The position numbers and the translations under genes are program-made. From Sulfurospirillum sp. (lineage in GTDB: Bacteria > Campylobacterota > Campylobacteria > Campylobacterales > Sulfurospirillaceae): a stretch of DNA of 35,357 nt. Below, piece by piece: positions 17,167-26,588 of the stretch. Within the stretch, counting starts at the first letter, position 1; each line of letters starts with the position of its first letter. The stretch spans positions 1-35,357 of the forward strand of contig JAGOZL010000010.1 of NCBI GenBank assembly GCA_018058685.1. The letters are read 5' to 3'. The notes beneath the pieces are model-generated. The model had not been told where the DNA came from. It saw only the letters and a list, made by a program, of their open reading frames with translations, and did no database searches.

Positions 17167-18339
17167 TTACTTAGAGTAATTTTCAACAAAAGAAGCAATA
17201 CGTGCAATACCATCTTTAATGGTCGCATCATCCGTTGCAAATGAAAGTCTAAAATAACCTTCACTTCCAAAACCAATACCAGGAACAACGGCAACCCCTT
17301 TTTCTTCAAGAAGCTTTTGGCAAAACTTCATCGAATCAACTTCTACAGCTTTCGTGTTGATGTAAAGATAAAAGGCGCCATCAGGTTTTAAAACACTTAA
17401 GCCTTTAATTTGATTTAAAAGCTCATACGCCATATTACGACGATTTTCAAAGGCAATACGCATTGTTTCAATATCAGCATCTGCCAATCCATCGAGTGCT
17501 GGAACAGCCGCTTTTTGTGTAATGGAGTTAATATTAGAAGTACTTTGACCTTGAAAATCGACAATCGCATCAGTTATCTCTTTGATAGGACAAGCCATAT
17601 AACCAAAACGCCAACCTGTCATTGAAACTGATTTACTAAGTCCATTGACCGTAATTGTACGTTTAAACATATCTTCACTAATAGAAGCGACTGATGTAAA
17701 TTTTTTACCATCAAAAATAATTTTTTCATACATTTCATCAGAAACCACTAAGATATTTGTACCTTTTAAGACTTCCGCAAGTGCTGTTAGCTCTTCTTTA
17801 GAGTAAATAGAGCCTGTTGGATTTGACGGTGTGTTGATAAGCAAAACTTTTGTTTTTGGTGTAATAGCCGCTTGAAGTTGTGCTGGGGTAATTTTAAACC
17901 CACTGGTTTCATCGGTATCAATAAATACAGGCTCTCCGCCACTGTATTTTACGATTTCAGGATAAGTTACCCAATATGGAGCTGGGATAATGACTTCATC
18001 ACCATCATCAATAATCGCTTGAAAAATATTAAACAACGAGTGTTTAGCACCAACATTGACGACGATGTCTGAGGGTTTGTATTCAAGATTGTTTTCACGT
18101 TTGAGTTTTCCAGCAATGGCTTTGAGAACTTCAGGAGTTCCTGCAACGGCTGTGTATTTTGAAAAACCACCGTTAATCGCAGCAATGGCAGCATCTTTGA
18201 CAATTTGTGGTGTGTCAAAATCAGGTTCACCTGCTGAGAAGCTAAGTACATCGCGACCTTGTGCTTTTAAGTCTCTGGCTAAAGAGGTAATTGCCATCGT
18301 TAAAGATGGTGACAATACTTGAATACGTTTTGATAACAT
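17167..18339 (-). CDS. aspC: Aspartate-type pyridoxal-phosphate aminotransferase
   Basis: Class I aminotransferase (Ib-like), probably exchanging aspartate/oxaloacetate with glutamate/2-oxoglutarate; substrate width is not visible. The 390-residue protein has SFSAGEPDFDTP near residues 34-45 (substrate-binding glycine loop), VNVGAKHSLFNIF, PYWVTYPE, NTPSNPTGSIYSKEEL (Asn of the PLP site), VSDEMYEKI, and the PLP lysine in VNGLSKSVSMTGWRFGY. YFRLSFA carries the C-terminal arginine that binds the alpha-carboxylate. AAAGGGAGAG precedes ATG 18339, and a TATAAT lies at 18368-18373. It is bounded downstream by a hairpin, so it is probably monocistronic. Confidence 0.9.
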   Translation of the reverse strand: MLSKRIQVLSPSLTMAITSLARDLKAQGRDVLSFSAGEPDFDTPQIVKDAAIAAINGGFSKYTAVAGTPEVLKAIAGKLKRENNLEYKPSDIVVNVGAKHSLFNIFQAIIDDGDEVIIPAPYWVTYPEIVKYSGGEPVFIDTDETSGFKITPAQLQAAITPKTKVLLINTPSNPTGSIYSKEELTALAEVLKGTNILVVSDEMYEKIIFDGKKFTSVASISEDMFKRTITVNGLSKSVSMTGWRFGYMACPIKEITDAIVDFQGQSTSNINSITQKAAVPALDGLADADIETMRIAFENRRNMAYELLNQIKGLSVLKPDGAFYLYINTKAVEVDSMKFCQKLLEEKGVAVVPGIGFGSEGYFRLSFATDDATIKDGIARIASFVENYSK

Positions 18340-18367
18340 CAGACTCTCCCTTTAAAATATCGACGTG

Positions 18368-18373
18368 ATTATA
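18368..18373 (-). promoter_or_regulatory. -10 box of the aminotransferase gene
   Basis: TATAAT on the minus strand (context TTTAGATATAATCACG), 28 bases before ATG 18339. The 101-base gap to cysE holds no other clear element. Confidence 0.5.
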
Positions 18374-18440
18374 TCTAAAAAAGGGAGTTTCTACATACAT
18401 TTTTTACGTTGAGAAAGCCGTAATGGATAAAATAAAGGAT

Positions 18441-19154
18441 TTACTCTTTAACAGATTCCAAATAACATTTATAAATGGCTTCTAATTCATCATCTTTAAT
18501 TTTAAGGTCTTTATTGGTGGTCAAGACAGCTTCTTCTAAAATCTTAATACGTTTAAACATGTAAATAAAAAGCTCTTTGTTAATATCGGGAATTTTATTA
18601 TGCGCCATAGGACTTTTATCTCGTCCTTTTTCGATAATCCGAGCAGGGATTCCCACTGCCGTAGAATCATCAGGAATACTCTTCACCACAACCGAATTTG
18701 AGCCAATACGACAATTTTCACCGATTTTGATATCACCTAAAATCTTCGCTCCAGAACCAATCACCGTTTTATTGCCAATCGTAGGATGACGTTTGACACC
18801 TCGTTCTAAGCTTACACCACCAAGTGTTACTCCTTGATAAATCAATACATCGTCACCTACCACAGCGGTTTCACCAATCACCACACCAAAAGCATGGTCA
18901 AAAAAAACGCGTCGTCCAATCGTACACGCAGGGTGAATGTCCATATTTGTAATAATTTGAGAAAGCCCCATGACTGCTCGCGCAATGACTTTGAAACCTT
19001 TTACATGTAATGTATGGGCAATGCGATAATTAACAAGTGCCCAAACACCAGGATAATTAAAAAAAAGCTCTATTTTAGAATTAAGAGCGGGATCATTGAG
19101 CACAGGCTGTGCAAAATCTTCCTTAATCTGCGCCCATAAACCAATGTGACTCAT
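18441..19154 (-). CDS. cysE: Serine O-acetyltransferase CysE
   Basis: Makes O-acetylserine from serine and acetyl-CoA, the first step of cysteine synthesis. A 237-residue protein with an N-terminal helical domain and a left-handed beta-helix. The catalytic and CoA segment is FFDHAFGVVIGETAVVGDDV followed by QGVTLGG, KRHPTIGN and GIPARIIEKG, all typical. The extended C-terminus after about residue 190 is long, helical and charged; the usual short cysteine-feedback tail ending in Ile is not evident, so the form of feedback control is uncertain. Its start overlaps the speA stop by four bases. It is last in the long flgA-to-cysE operon. Confidence 0.93.
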   Translation of the reverse strand: MSHIGLWAQIKEDFAQPVLNDPALNSKIELFFNYPGVWALVNYRIAHTLHVKGFKVIARAVMGLSQIITNMDIHPACTIGRRVFFDHAFGVVIGETAVVGDDVLIYQGVTLGGVSLERGVKRHPTIGNKTVIGSGAKILGDIKIGENCRIGSNSVVVKSIPDDSTAVGIPARIIEKGRDKSPMAHNKIPDINKELFIYMFKRIKILEEAVLTTNKDLKIKDDELEAIYKCYLESVKE

Positions 19155-20995
19155 TTCACCGTATCCTCGTTATTAATCGTCTTCAAATAACCATTATCAT
19201 TTAAGAAGAGGTAGATTTCACCTAAGATATGTTTTTTCTCTTTTTCACTGATAATCGTTGATGCTTCAATACGATCGTTGAGATTTTCTTGCACCTCTTT
19301 AATATCATAATCCAAATCTTCCAAAATATCACTAATACTTTGAGACTCCAACATATTTTCAATTTCAAAGCCATCATCATCAATAATCACTGTAGCTTCT
19401 GTAGGATGTGTAAATAAATTGTGTTTCATGCCCAAAACTTCTTGATACGCGCCTACTAAGAAAAAGCCTAAGAAATAATCTCGGTTTTTAATATCCACAT
19501 CATGTAAGAAAAGAGGCGTTTCCGTGTTAAATCCTATCTCACCATCACTATCGCAGGTGATATCCCACAAAGATGCCGAACGGGTTGGCACTTCATCTAA
19601 CCTATCAAGTGGCATTACAGGAAACGTCTGTCCAATACCCCAAAAATCAGGCAAACTTTGAAAGAGTGAAAAGTTTACCAAATAACGCTCTTGTACACGG
19701 TCTTGAATATCTGAAATCTCACTAAATTTTTTATCGGCTAATAATCCAACTGCTTTTTTGATAATCAAATTGACCAAAATCTCTGTATTGGAACGATCTT
19801 GTAGATCAATATAACCCAAATCAAATAAAGTCAAAAGTGATTCCATATGGTCGATACTATCGTGTAAAAACTCCAGCGCATTCTTACGCGTCATACTGCC
19901 AAAAAGATCATATAATTCTTGAACCAACGGAGGATTTTTATCTTTAAGTTTCAACTTTTGGTCGGTGTATTCTTGAGAAAAGAGCTCCAACACAGGTGCG
20001 ATCAAAACAGCATGATGTGCAGCGACAAAACGTCCTGATTCGATAAAAATATCAGGTTCAGGAACATTTTTTTGATTGGCAATGTCTTTTAAAAGATAGA
20101 CCACGTCATTGGCGTATTCGCTTAGGGTATAGTTTTTGTGAAGCGTTGTTTTATGTTGTGAATACTCAACTGCCAAACCACCCCCTAGATTAATCGCTCG
20201 AAGGTTTGTTGCTCCCATACGGTTAAGCTCGGCATAAATATTCCCTGCTTCTCTGAGAGCTTTTTTCAAAGGTGCAATGTCGGTAATTTGTGAACCAATA
20301 TGAAAATGAATCATGGTAAATTGCTCGAGTAAATTAGCTTCTTTAATCATACTTACCGCTTCTAAAAGCTCCGTAGAAGTCAAACCAAATTTAGAATTAA
20401 TCCCTCCACTTTTTGCCCAAATACCAATACCCGAGCTATGAAGACGGATACGAAGACCAATATTAGGCACACATCCAAAACGATCTTTTGCGATAGCAAT
20501 GATGCTTTCTAATTCATTCAACCCTTCAATGGTTAAAGTAATGTTATGTCCCATCTCCGCGGCGATAAACCCTAAAGAAATCATCTCATTATCTTTAAAA
20601 CCATTGACAGTAATGTGAGCGTTTGGATTATTATATGCCATCGCTAAAATAAGCTCTGCTTTTGAACCCGCTTCCAATCCATAGTTGTATTTTTGCCCCA
20701 AAGAAACGAGGTTTTTTACAAAATTAGGAAATTGATTTACTTTTAATGGATAGACAGCGTTAAAACTACCTTCATAATTAAACTCTTTTTTAGCATCCGC
20801 AAAACTTTTATAAATCATGCGTATCTGTTTATGAATTAAATGAGGAAAGCGAAGCAAAATAGGTCCACGAATCCCATCTTTGCGTATCTCTTTGATAATT
20901 TCAATCAGTGAAGGTTCACACCCCGTATTGACTTTAACTTTTCCATCCTCGATAAAAAAGTTATCATTTCCCCATGTTTTTATTCCATAATCCAA
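19151..20995 (-). CDS. speA: Biosynthetic arginine decarboxylase SpeA
   Basis: Decarboxylates arginine to agmatine for polyamine synthesis, a PLP enzyme of fold III. The 614-residue length matches the family. The N-terminus carries GIKTWGNDNFFIEDGKV, the PLP lysine is in VYPLKVNQFPNF, and YGLEAGSKAEL, TMIHFHIGSQITD, NLGGGLAVEYSQHKT and FIESGRFVAAHHAV follow in the usual order. LWDITCDSDGEIGFNT carries the conserved cysteine of the second active-site half. It is 11 bases after hisS and overlaps cysE by four bases. Downstream polyamine genes are not in this window. Confidence 0.95.
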   Translation of the reverse strand: MDYGIKTWGNDNFFIEDGKVKVNTGCEPSLIEIIKEIRKDGIRGPILLRFPHLIHKQIRMIYKSFADAKKEFNYEGSFNAVYPLKVNQFPNFVKNLVSLGQKYNYGLEAGSKAELILAMAYNNPNAHITVNGFKDNEMISLGFIAAEMGHNITLTIEGLNELESIIAIAKDRFGCVPNIGLRIRLHSSGIGIWAKSGGINSKFGLTSTELLEAVSMIKEANLLEQFTMIHFHIGSQITDIAPLKKALREAGNIYAELNRMGATNLRAINLGGGLAVEYSQHKTTLHKNYTLSEYANDVVYLLKDIANQKNVPEPDIFIESGRFVAAHHAVLIAPVLELFSQEYTDQKLKLKDKNPPLVQELYDLFGSMTRKNALEFLHDSIDHMESLLTLFDLGYIDLQDRSNTEILVNLIIKKAVGLLADKKFSEISDIQDRVQERYLVNFSLFQSLPDFWGIGQTFPVMPLDRLDEVPTRSASLWDITCDSDGEIGFNTETPLFLHDVDIKNRDYFLGFFLVGAYQEVLGMKHNLFTHPTEATVIIDDDGFEIENMLESQSISDILEDLDYDIKEVQENLNDRIEASTIISEKEKKHILGEIYLFLNDNGYLKTINNEDTVK

Positions 20996-21006
20996 CGCAT
21001 TGCTCC

Positions 21007-22215
21007 TTAAAAATCTTCAATCTTAACGATTGTTTCTTCTTTTGTTTCTAAATTTTTAACCCATACACTTTTTCGTTTTAACTCGTCTTCACCTAAACAT
21101 ACACAAAATTTTACATATAATTTATCAGCTATTTTTAAATGGTTTTTGAGTGATTTTGACTCATATGCGCTCAAAACTTTATCGCTTTTTCGCTTTTTAA
21201 TCGCCAAATCAAAAACAAGCTCTAACGCTTCATCACACAATGCACCTAAATAATAGCCCTCACGCGAAACTTCAGGCATCTTCACAAGTTCCATCAAACG
21301 CTCAATGCCCATTGCAAAACCAACACCTGGAGTTGGTTTACCATCCAAAAACTCAACCAATCTATCGTAACGTCCACCACCGGCAATCGCACTTTGCGCT
21401 CCAATTTCTGAGCTTACAAATTCAAAAGCACTCTTTGAGTAATAATCAAGCCCACGAACTAATTTAGGATTGACTGTGTAGCTTATATCAAAGCGATTTA
21501 AGGTATTTTTGAGTACTTCAAAATCATCCGAACAATTTTGACATAATTGGTTGACTAAAATGGGTGCTTTTTCAAGCAAGCCTTTACACGTCTCATTTTT
21601 ACAATCAAGAACACGAATAGGATTGGTTGCCTTTCGTCGCTCACAATCTTCGCACAAACCCTCCAATGAGTCTAAAAATGCTACGAGCTTGGTTTTATAG
21701 ATGGGCATACATTCAGGACAGCCTAAAGAGTTAATTTCTAAGGTATAGCCAATCCCTAAAGCGTGAAACATCTCGGAGAGCATCAAAATGATGGTCGCAT
21801 CTTCTTTAACACTTCCCTCACCAAAGGTTTCTGCACCAAATTGGTGAAATTGTCTTAGGCGACCTTTTTGAGGTCTTTCATAGCGAAACATAGGACCGTG
21901 ATAGAAAAAGCGTCTTGTGCCACCTGCTTTATCGTATTTTTGTTGTATAAAAGCACGCACAACACCCGCCGTTCCTTCTGGACGTAAGCAGACATCATTG
22001 CCACCTTTATCGATAAATTGATACATCTCTTTGCCAACGATATCACTGCTTTCACCCACACTTCGTTTGAACAAAGCCGTCTCTTCTAAAATCGGTGTTT
22101 CAATAAATGAAAAGCCATAGTTTTGAGCAATCTTCGTACATGTATTGATAACATGCGCATAGATTTCACTCTCGGGGGAGAGGGTATCTTTCATTCCACG
22201 TAATGCATTAACCAT
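21007..22215 (-). CDS. hisS: Histidyl-tRNA synthetase HisS
   Basis: Charges tRNA-His. In the 402-residue class II synthetase, motif 2 is MFRYERPQKGRLRQFHQFGAE, the histidine-specific segments are CLRPEGTAGVVRA and LVRGLDYYSKSAFEF, and motif 3 is GVGFAMGIERL. A cysteine-rich stretch, with CPEC, CEDC, CKNETC and CQNC pairs around residues 168-225, looks like a small zinc-type insertion seen in a subset of bacterial HisRS. ATG 22215 is used because GAGGAA lies seven bases upstream; an in-frame ATG at 22230 adds only MRNLF. It overlaps the end of tmk by eight bases. Confidence 0.95.
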   Translation of the reverse strand: MVNALRGMKDTLSPESEIYAHVINTCTKIAQNYGFSFIETPILEETALFKRSVGESSDIVGKEMYQFIDKGGNDVCLRPEGTAGVVRAFIQQKYDKAGGTRRFFYHGPMFRYERPQKGRLRQFHQFGAETFGEGSVKEDATIILMLSEMFHALGIGYTLEINSLGCPECMPIYKTKLVAFLDSLEGLCEDCERRKATNPIRVLDCKNETCKGLLEKAPILVNQLCQNCSDDFEVLKNTLNRFDISYTVNPKLVRGLDYYSKSAFEFVSSEIGAQSAIAGGGRYDRLVEFLDGKPTPGVGFAMGIERLMELVKMPEVSREGYYLGALCDEALELVFDLAIKKRKSDKVLSAYESKSLKNHLKIADKLYVKFCVCLGEDELKRKSVWVKNLETKEETIVKIEDF

Positions 22216-22792
22216 AAATAAATTCCTCAATTTTCTGATAAATACTTTCTCTATCTAAGCTTGCATCCACTTCTAAAAAAGGGATTGAGAGCTTATGTAA
22301 TATTTCTCGCATTATAGCTTGAATCTGTAACAAATAGCTTACACCCCGACTTTCAATCGCATCGTGAGTTTTTCCTTGTAACCGCGCGCGCAAAAGCTCT
22401 TCGTTGGTGATAAATAAAACAATTTTTTCAGGATACTGCTCACGGAGTGCAAAATGATTTAAAGAGAGTAAAAACGCTCTATTCATTTCTGGATGATTTG
22501 CGCACGCATACGCAACACCCGATAAAAATCCTCTATCACTGATGACGATTTTCTCGCATCGTGCTTCTTTCACGATGGTATCGTAATGCAATGCACGGTC
22601 TGCTAAAAATAAAAACAACTCAGCATTAAACGAGAGCTTGTCTTTACCATCCAATAAAATAGAGCGCAATTTTTTACCTGTCGGTGTTCCTCCTGGCTCT
22701 TTTGTTGCAATCACATCATGGTGCCTCGCTGCAAAAAAATCCACTTGTGTGCTCTTTCCACACGTATCAACGCCTTCGAAAATTACGTACAT
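22208..22792 (-). CDS. tmk: Thymidylate kinase Tmk
   Basis: Phosphorylates dTMP to dTDP for DNA synthesis. A 194-residue P-loop kinase: FEGVDTCGKSTQ (phosphate loop, with the dTMP-kinase Asp), EPGGTPTGKKLR, the DR motif in ISDRGFLSGVAY and the LID region RLQGKTHDAIESRG. The start codon at 22792 lies inside a one-mismatch copy of the iterated palindrome (22787-22796) and within the last codons of coaD, a 10-base overlap. Unusually, the palindrome here therefore touches a translation start. Confidence 0.93.
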   Translation of the reverse strand: MYVIFEGVDTCGKSTQVDFFAARHHDVIATKEPGGTPTGKKLRSILLDGKDKLSFNAELFLFLADRALHYDTIVKEARCEKIVISDRGFLSGVAYACANHPEMNRAFLLSLNHFALREQYPEKIVLFITNEELLRARLQGKTHDAIESRGVSYLLQIQAIMREILHKLSIPFLEVDASLDRESIYQKIEEFIYG

Positions 22793-23268
22793 GTAAATCT
22801 ACTTTTAAAATAAGGTTTAATCACGGAAGGTACCAAATGGCTTACTTCTCCGCCATGCTTTAACACGGAGCGCACGACAGATGAGCTAATAAATGCATGT
22901 TTAAGGCTTGGCATCAAATAAAGTGTCTCCACTTCATCCCACAAAGATGCATTGGCATAACCCATTTGAAGTTCGTATTCAAAGTCACTCACCGCTCTAA
23001 GCCCACGAATGATAACGCGAATATTTTTTTGCTGTGAAAAATGCACCAAAAGACCATCAAAAGGTTCTACGTCCACACCTGCAATATCCTTAGTGGCTGC
23101 TTTTGCCATCTGTACACGGGTTTCGATGTCAAACATAGGGCGTTTGTCTTCAGAGAGGGCAACACCAATGAGGACTTTATCAAAAAGTTTCTTCGCTCGT
23201 TTAATAACATCCAAATGACCATTGGTGATAGGATCAAACGTTCCAGGATAAATCGCAATCGTTCTCAT
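22783..23268 (-). CDS. coaD: Phosphopantetheine adenylyltransferase CoaD
   Basis: Adenylates 4'-phosphopantetheine to dephospho-CoA. The 161-residue length is normal. The N-terminus MRTIAIYPGTFDPITNGHLD carries the nucleotidyltransferase (T/H)xGH motif; RGLRAVSDFEYELQM and the ISSSVVR signature follow near the C-terminus. ATG 23268 is chosen because it overlaps the ubiX stop as ATGA and has GGGAGG just upstream; an in-frame ATG at 23280 would add MGGC. It overlaps tmk by ten bases. Confidence 0.95.
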   Translation of the reverse strand: MRTIAIYPGTFDPITNGHLDVIKRAKKLFDKVLIGVALSEDKRPMFDIETRVQMAKAATKDIAGVDVEPFDGLLVHFSQQKNIRVIIRGLRAVSDFEYELQMGYANASLWDEVETLYLMPSLKHAFISSSVVRSVLKHGGEVSHLVPSVIKPYFKSRFTCT

Positions 23269-23792
23269 ACACCCTCCCATCGTTTAAATAACGTGTGTTC
23301 AATGCCCAACAAGTCAAACCATTTCCCAATTAAAAAATCTTCCATCGCTTCTAAAGTATTGATGTTGGCGTAATAGCCTAGTACGGGCGGCGCAATATGA
23401 ACCCCTATCATCGAAAGTTTATGCATATTTTCTAACGCAATCGGTGAAAAAGGCATTTCGCGAGGGGCTAATAGAAGAGGGCGTTTTTCTTTTATCATCA
23501 CGCTGGCTGTACGTGTCAAAAGGTTATCGGCAATGCCATGTGAAATCTTTGCCAATGTGTTCATGCTACAAGGAACGATGAGCATTCCATCATTTTTAAA
23601 TGACCCAGAAGCTGTGATGGCACCAATATTAGCATCATCAAGCATAAATTGGTTTTCTTCTTTTTCAAGAACAACTTCAGCATGCTCTGAAACGATAATA
23701 TATTTTTCTATTTCGCTAGGTAAAGAGCGAATAAGCTTAAGTCCCAATCCTACACCACTAGCGCCACTCATACCAATAATAAGTCGTTTCAT
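23265..23792 (-). CDS. ubiX: UbiX-type flavin prenyltransferase
   Basis: Makes prenylated FMN, the cofactor of UbiD-type decarboxylases. The 175-residue protein has [20 protein letters not shown] (FMN loop), the PCSMNTLAKISHGIADNL segment and RPLLLAPREMPFSPIALENM, all typical. No ubiD lies in the window. It overlaps flgA by four bases and coaD by four bases. Confidence 0.92.
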   Translation of the reverse strand: MKRLIIGMSGASGVGLGLKLIRSLPSEIEKYIIVSEHAEVVLEKEENQFMLDDANIGAITASGSFKNDGMLIVPCSMNTLAKISHGIADNLLTRTASVMIKEKRPLLLAPREMPFSPIALENMHKLSMIGVHIAPPVLGYYANINTLEAMEDFLIGKWFDLLGIEHTLFKRWEGV

Positions 23793-24690
23793 TCGAGTAT
23801 CATTGCCTCTTTTTCCGATAATATTTTTGCATTCAATACTTTACCTTGCTCTGTTTTCACTTTGACGATATCACCAATATTGGCATCATCAAGAGGCGTT
23901 ACATGTAATTCTATCACTAAACTACCTTCTGATAAAAATGCTTTAATACTCTCTTTTTTCATGACATCTTTTCGTGTGTCAAAAAAGTACTCACTAAAAA
24001 TTTGTCCCTCTTTTACATAGTTTTTCACAATAAGATTTGGGGATAGTGCTCCTACAATCGCTTTTGAGGGGAGAGAGTCGATGTCTATGAATACTCGCTC
24101 AAAGTCATCATCTTGAAGGATTTTACCGCTTTGCAAATTACGTTTTGCTTTAAATACAGCCATTTTAGCCTGCATCTCATAGTAAAAATAGATTTTTTTT
24201 CGTTTGTTCCCTACCGTAAAATTCGCTACAAAAGAACCATTGCCTTTACGAAGCATATTCTCAGCAATACTCACTGAATCAAAGATATAATGCTCAAAAT
24301 CATTGGGTAAAGAAGCTTTCACGGAAATAATAGGCTTTCCTTCAATGACAACCTCAGGAGAAAGTTCACTAAACTTTTGAAGAAATGCTGATTCTATTGC
24401 ACCCAATTTTCCCATCAAATGACAGTGGCGTTTAAAAGTGACCACGCCTTCGCTGCTATCAACAATGGTCACATTTTTATCTTGAAATGCTGAAAGGATA
24501 TGCTGTGAGGGGACAACAAATTGAGAGCGATCTTTAGGAATGATGACAATATTTGCTGTCTCTTTTGTATCGTTATAGCCAAAAAAAGAAGCTTTGAGGT
24601 GAATTTCATCATTGATACAATAATTGCTTTTAATTAAAATAGTTAAAGGCGTAGAAGCATACAAGGGGAGGAAAGTTAAAAGAAGAAAAA

Positions 24691-24691
<1 letters not shown>
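23789..24691 (-). CDS. flgA: Flagellar P-ring assembly chaperone FlgA, start codon unclear
   Basis: A periplasmic chaperone that helps FlgI form the P-ring of the flagellar basal body. The C-terminal half has the SAF domain: [34 protein letters not shown] and [19 protein letters not shown], as in FlgA. The N-terminal side keeps a secretion-like hydrophobic run [13 protein letters not shown]. No ATG, GTG or TTG stands between the tRNA 3' end and that run. The frame continues open through the whole tRNA-Gly. Candidates are ATT at 24691 (its A is the last base of the tRNA CCA), TTG at 24664 (loses most of the signal) or GTG/ATG codons in and before the tRNA. I give 24691 as the outer limit. An exact palindrome lies at 23899-23908. 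Confidence 0.75.
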
Positions 24692-24765
<74 letters not shown>

Positions 24766-24777
24766 AAAACGGACGGA

Positions 24778-24806
24778 ATTTTAGCAAAAAAAACCCTTTG
24801 TGTCAA
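24778..24806 (-). promoter_or_regulatory. Strong sigma-70 promoter of tRNA-Gly and the flgA-cysE operon
   Basis: On the minus strand TTGACA (24801-24806) and TAAAAT (24778-24783) are exactly 17 bases apart, and TGC before the -10 box makes it extended. Transcription should start a few bases before the tRNA. It is the only promoter I see for the seven-gene operon behind it. Confidence 0.8.
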
Positions 24807-24880
24807 ATTGTCATAAGATTGATTGTATCACAATTTAATTTCAAAGGACTTTAATGCTTGATTTGCAATGCTAATAAAGA

Positions 24881-26506
24881 TTAAACTTTAAAGATATTTA
24901 TCTCACTCTCAAGCTCTTGCGTAGACATATTTAAATCTTTTGATACCCCTATAAGATTATCTGCAATCTTTTTATTTTCATGCGCTAATCCTGTTGCTTC
25001 TTCCACGCCACGGGTCAGTTCATCTATCTCTTTTGAGATACTGACGGCTTTTTTATACGCGATATTGGTGATTTCCAAACTTTTAGAAGTTTTTTCTTTT
25101 GTTTCATTTGCCATTGCGGAGATTTTAATGGCATCTTCATTTAATTCAACGACTTTTTGACTATTATCTCGAATATTTTCACTTGCACTTGAGACACTTT
25201 GCACAACAACACTTATGGTAACGTCTATCTCAGAGAGGGATTTTTGAGTGCGTTCAGCCAGTTTTCTCACTTCATCGGCAACCACCGCAAAGCCTCTACC
25301 ATGTTCTCCTGCTCGTGCAGCTTCAATGGCAGCATTTAACGCTAGAAGGTTAGTTTGATCAGCAATATCTTTTATCATCTCTAAAATAGAGCGAATTTGT
25401 GCTGTTTGTTGTGCTAAATCATGCATTTGCGTTGAGATATGCTGTTCATCTTGGCTCACACGATTGATACTTTCGACAATTTTATCAAGTGTTTCTATCA
25501 TCATATCGAGCATCACATAATCTTCTTTCATGTACGTAGCTGATGTTTCAGAAATATCACGAGATTCTTGAAGTTCTTTATTAATTTTTGTGGTTAAAAG
25601 CTTGACATTATCTACGATTTTATCCTGTTCTTGAGCGATACTTGTAATCTGGGCAGAAGAAGCTTGCATACTTCGGTTAATATCCGAATTAGAAGCCATA
25701 GTCATCTTTGCTTTAATCATCGCTTGTTGAAGGGTTGTTAGTAATATGTTGATATTATGACTTATTTGTCCAATTTCATCATGATTGCAAATAATAATAG
25801 GGCGATTGAGCGCTAAATCATTGGTTACATCGGCTAAATGTGTTCCTATGCGTCTAATTCTACGCACAATATAACGACTCACGGCCAAAAGTAAACTAGA
25901 TGTTAGTACAAGAATAAGAGAAGAGAGAATCACAACAAGATAAAGATTTTTACTGAGTTTCCCACTAATTTCGAAACTAATGTCTTTAACTCTTTGATTG
26001 GTGAATTTTGAGATGTTATCAAAACGCTGGCTGATGTATTTGCAATCCGCTTCGATTTCAACTGCCATATCACCGATATCTTCTCTATTGTCTTTGACAT
26101 AAAGCTCATGGATTTTTTTAAAATTTGGAACGATTTTTTGAGTGTACCTCGTATGTGCTTCGTTAAGGTTCTGTTTTAAAGAAGGCTCTGCGTAAAAATC
26201 ACTTTTAAGTGCTTTTTCAAAAAAATCATCCATCTTTTTTTGTGTTTGAGGAATGCGATCTCGTGCTTGTCCTGTAGGTAAAAATTCACTGGTAACATGA
26301 ATCAAGTCGTTGAGAATACTATCAAAGGTGTTGCGTGCAGCAGTAATTTCATTATCAGGGACAACATTTTTTTCATAGATAGTCTCTAAAGAATCTTTCC
26401 CAATAATACTTGAGTTGATACTCACATACGAAAGAACGGCTAAACCAAAAACCGTAATTAAAGAAATAGAAAGTAACTTCGTCGAAATCTTGATATCTTT
26501 AAACAT
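24881..26506 (-). CDS. Methyl-accepting chemotaxis protein
   Basis: A 541-residue transmembrane chemoreceptor. Membrane helix 1 is around 11-30 and helix 2 around 187-208 ([20 protein letters not shown]). The periplasmic part of about 155 residues between them is helical (four-helix-bundle type, ligand unknown). HAMP covers about 209-262, followed by the long cytoplasmic coiled coil. The CheA/CheW-contacting hairpin tip (about 380-420) is conserved: [20 protein letters not shown], then [18 protein letters not shown]. No C-terminal CheR-tether pentapeptide is visible. ATG 26506 is chosen over in-frame ATG 26578 because AAAGGTG precedes it and it gives a short cytoplasmic N-terminus. An inverted repeat at 26546-26569 lies between it and moeA. 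Confidence 0.93.
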   Translation of the reverse strand: MFKDIKISTKLLSISLITVFGLAVLSYVSINSSIIGKDSLETIYEKNVVPDNEITAARNTFDSILNDLIHVTSEFLPTGQARDRIPQTQKKMDDFFEKALKSDFYAEPSLKQNLNEAHTRYTQKIVPNFKKIHELYVKDNREDIGDMAVEIEADCKYISQRFDNISKFTNQRVKDISFEISGKLSKNLYLVVILSSLILVLTSSLLLAVSRYIVRRIRRIGTHLADVTNDLALNRPIIICNHDEIGQISHNINILLTTLQQAMIKAKMTMASNSDINRSMQASSAQITSIAQEQDKIVDNVKLLTTKINKELQESRDISETSATYMKEDYVMLDMMIETLDKIVESINRVSQDEQHISTQMHDLAQQTAQIRSILEMIKDIADQTNLLALNAAIEAARAGEHGRGFAVVADEVRKLAERTQKSLSEIDVTISVVVQSVSSASENIRDNSQKVVELNEDAIKISAMANETKEKTSKSLEITNIAYKKAVSISKEIDELTRGVEEATGLAHENKKIADNLIGVSKDLNMSTQELESEINIFKV

Positions 26507-26545
26507 ACTGCACCTTTGCGTAATAAACATTAAATATAATTCATG

Positions 26546-26569
26546 AGTCATTCTAATAAAAAAATGACT
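26546..26569. terminator. Inverted repeat between moeA and the chemoreceptor gene
   Basis: AGTCATT (26546-26552) and AATGACT (26563-26569) with a ten-base AT loop. It may end the murA-moeA transcript or shape the receptor leader; there is no T-tail, so the role is unclear. Confidence 0.35.
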
Positions 26570-26588
26570 AAAGGTCAAGTTTACTAAA

